Assembly (NCBI GenBank): GCA_937868095.1
Contig: CALMLO010000032.1
Coordinates: forward strand, 1 to 64,000
Length of the DNA stretch: 64,000 bases
DNA from: an uncultured Phycisphaerales bacterium
Lineage (GTDB): Bacteria > Planctomycetota > Phycisphaerae > Sedimentisphaerales > Anaerohalosphaeraceae
Direction of reading: 5' to 3'
Positions 62,403 to 64,000 of the stretch are shown piece after piece. A model generated the notes under the pieces. It did no database searches. It had not been told where the DNA came from and saw nothing but the letters and a program-made list of their open reading frames with translations. Position 1 is the stretch's first letter. Each line of letters starts with the position of its first letter. Position numbers and translations under genes: made by a program.

Positions 62403-63437
62403 ATGAAAGTGCAGTTTCTTACCGGCATTGAGCGGATTGAGATGGGGACCCTTCCCAAGCCGACTATTAAAGCCCCCAATGAAGTTCTGCTGCGGGTGAA
62501 GGCGGTGGGGGTCTGCGGGAGCGATGTCCATTACTATGAAACAGGCCGCATCGGCTCGCAGGTGGTGGAGTTTCCTTTTATTGTCGGTCACGAATGTGCC
62601 GGCGTTGTGGAAGAGGTGGGTTCCGGCGTCCGTCGAGTGCGTCCGGGAGATGAGGTGGCGGTGGATCCCTTGCTGACGTGCGGACGCTGCGATCAGTGCC
62701 GAATGGGACGGCTGAACACCTGCCGCAACCAGAAGTTTTTGGGCTGTCCCGGTCAGATAGCCGGCTGTCTTTGTGAGTATATTGTTCTGCCGGAAGCGTG
62801 CTGTTTTCCGACGGAGGGGCGAATTACCCTTGAGCAGGCGGTGCTTTGCGAGCCGCTGGCGATCGGCATTTATGCTGTTCAGCAGGCGCATTTGTCGCCG
62901 ACGGCACGGATTGCGATTCTGGGTACAGGGCCTATCGGCTTATCGGTTCTGGAGGCCGCCAAGGCGGTGGGGATTGAGAGGATTTATGCAACGGATAAAC
63001 TCAGCGAGCGAATGGAAGCGGCCCGACGTGCCGGGGCTATTTGGGTGGGCAATCCGCTCTTTCAGGATGTGACGGCTGAAATTCTCAAACATGAACCGCT
63101 GGGGCTGGATGCGGTTTTTGAATGTGCCGGTCAGCAGCAGACACTTGACCAGGGGGTGGATGTGCTTGCGCCGGGAGGAAAGATGATGCTGATCGGCATT
63201 CCGCGGGAAGAGCGGGTCAGTTTCATTCCGGATCGGATGCGGCGCAAAGAATTGACGCTGATTAATGTTCGCCGCCAGAATCACTGCACTCAAAAGGCGA
63301 TTGACTGGGTGGCCGAGGGGAAGGTGAATGTGGATTTTATGCTTACCCATCGGTTTACGTTTGAGCAGACGCCGTCGGCTTTTGAATTGGCGGCTCAGTA
63401 CCGCGACGGCGTTATTAAGGCAATCATAGAAATATAG
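62403..63437 (+). CDS. Zinc-dependent alcohol dehydrogenase, sorbitol/xylitol dehydrogenase type
   Basis: 344 residues. The catalytic zinc ligands are in VGVCGSDVHYYE and FIVGHECAGVVEE; the structural-zinc cysteines are in LLTCGRCDQCRMGRLNTC. The NAD-binding motif is ILGTGPIGLSVLEAAKAVG. The best match is the polyol dehydrogenases (sorbitol, xylitol, L-iditol), which oxidise sugar alcohols to ketoses. The start is the ATG at 62403; the longer frame runs through the tRNA gene. It follows tRNA-Gly by 40 bp. Confidence 0.88.
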   Translation: MKVQFLTGIERIEMGTLPKPTIKAPNEVLLRVKAVGVCGSDVHYYETGRIGSQVVEFPFIVGHECAGVVEEVGSGVRRVRPGDEVAVDPLLTCGRCDQCRMGRLNTCRNQKFLGCPGQIAGCLCEYIVLPEACCFPTEGRITLEQAVLCEPLAIGIYAVQQAHLSPTARIAILGTGPIGLSVLEAAKAVGIERIYATDKLSERMEAARRAGAIWVGNPLFQDVTAEILKHEPLGLDAVFECAGQQQTLDQGVDVLAPGGKMMLIGIPREERVSFIPDRMRRKELTLINVRRQNHCTQKAIDWVAEGKVNVDFMLTHRFTFEQTPSAFELAAQYRDGVIKAIIEI

Positions 63438-63479
63438 GGGTTTTGGGAACTGGGGTTTTGGTCGGGTCGTAAAAGAGAA

Positions 63480-64000
63480 ATGAAAACGGTTTCTATTGCC
63501 GCTGTCGGAGATGAACTGCTGAACGGACAGCGGGTCGATACAAATTCTTCCTGGCTGCAAGGGCGGCTTCTGGGGCTGGGTTTTCAGACCCGTCAGGTTG
63601 TGCTGGTGCCGGATGAAGTGGAATTAATTGCCGCTGCTCTCCATCAGATTTCATCTATCAGCGATGTTGTGATTGTGACCGGCGGTCTTGGTCCGACCGA
63701 AGATGATTTGACTCGGCATGCTCTGGCTCAAATTTTGGGGGAGCCGCTGGAGTTTCGTGAGGATCTTTGGCAAGTCATTGAGGAGTATTTCAGGCGGCAG
63801 GGCTTGCCGGCTGCTTTGACTAATCAGGTGCAAGCGCGGCTTCCGCGCGGTACGCGGGCTATTCCCAACAGCAGGGGCACGGCGTTTGGGATTGCTGCGG
63901 AAAAAGAGGGAAAGCGTTATTTCTGTCTGCCGGGGGTTCCCCGCGAGATGATGGTGATGTTTGATGACTATGTTGCTCCGGAACTGGCTGCCGGCGGGGC
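63480..64000 (+). CDS. cinA: CinA-like protein, 5' part (runs off the window)
   Basis: The ATG at 63480 opens a frame that continues past the right edge. The 173 visible residues show the MoaB/MogA-like CinA N domain: VSIAAVGDELLNGQRVDTNS, IVTGGLGPTEDDLTR, IPNSRGTAFGIA and CLPGVPREMMVMF. The complete protein usually adds a C-terminal nicotinamide-nucleotide amidase domain, which cannot be seen here. It acts in pyridine-nucleotide recycling and is also called competence/damage-inducible protein. Confidence 0.9.
   Translation, partial: MKTVSIAAVGDELLNGQRVDTNSSWLQGRLLGLGFQTRQVVLVPDEVELIAAALHQISSISDVVIVTGGLGPTEDDLTRHALAQILGEPLEFREDLWQVIEEYFRRQGLPAALTNQVQARLPRGTRAIPNSRGTAFGIAAEKEGKRYFCLPGVPREMMVMFDDYVAPELAAGG

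Overview
The window reads as a chromosomal segment of a Gram-negative, at least facultatively anaerobic, polysaccharide-degrading bacterium. The best fit is Planctomycetota, class Phycisphaerae (inference). Supporting signs are a very large secreted protein with a GH76-like domain, LamG repeats and a C-terminal dockerin, a PEP-CTERM-type surface protein, oxygen-sensitive glycyl radical chemistry, a complete chemotaxis cluster and ordinary bacterial housekeeping genes. Base composition is moderately GC-rich, except for an AT-richer block in the glycosyltransferase cassette.

Layout. (1) 1-5.8 kb: a GH76/LamG/dockerin protein bracketed by two copies, in inverted orientation, of a roughly 460-bp pyrimidine/purine-skewed repeat. 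(2) 5.8-11.3 kb: an Mrr-N-like DNA-binding protein, a WYL regulator, a class IV aminotransferase, ribosomal protein L21, a MarC-type membrane protein and an orphan lipoyl-E2 acyltransferase. (3) 11.35-20.9 kb, minus strand: a chemotaxis operon reading cheW-mcp-cheY-cheX-(CheC-like/CBS fusion)-cheA-cheR-cheD-cheB. (4) 21.2-31.1 kb: a coiled-coil lipoprotein and a ROK repressor, then a divergent six-enzyme/transporter operon: mannonate oxidoreductase (SDR), LarA-family nickel racemase/epimerase, 6-phosphogluconate dehydrogenase, uronate isomerase and a TRAP transporter (P, Q, M). (5) 31.1-34.4 kb, minus: a HypD-like glycyl radical enzyme and its activase. (6) 34.6-37.3 kb: trpS, a DUF2007 protein, scpA and trxA. 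(7) 37.4-51.8 kb: dTDP-rhamnose genes rmlACDB, an ABC exporter with a PDZ-like insertion, a broken glycosyltransferase, seven further glycan or transferase genes and a tandem WaaP-like kinase. (8) 51.8-63.4 kb: rdgB, a small unknown gene, argF-argD-argB, tRNA-Thr, a radical SAM protein, ribosomal protein L27, a HAD phosphatase, tRNA-Leu, proB-proA, a PEP-CTERM metalloprotease, tRNA-Gly and a zinc alcohol dehydrogenase. (9) The 5' part of cinA runs off the right edge.

The most interesting system is the uronate operon. The usual D-mannonate dehydratase (UxuA) is not in it. Instead a LarA-superfamily enzyme sits between mannonate oxidoreductase and 6-phosphogluconate dehydrogenase. D-mannonate and D-gluconate are C2 epimers, and a gluconate 2-epimerase is known in the LarA superfamily. 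The operon therefore suggests a route uronate -> fructuronate -> mannonate -> gluconate -> 6-phosphogluconate -> ribulose 5-phosphate. This would bypass 2-keto-3-deoxygluconate. The gluconate kinase and nickel-cofactor (LarB/C/E) genes would have to lie outside the window. Two near-identical CTCA-N5-TGAG palindromes in the divergent promoter region are candidate ROK operators.

All calls come from reading translated sequence by eye; no database search was run. Starts were moved from the longest open frame to the codon with the best ribosome binding site or family-typical N terminus wherever the evidence supported it.
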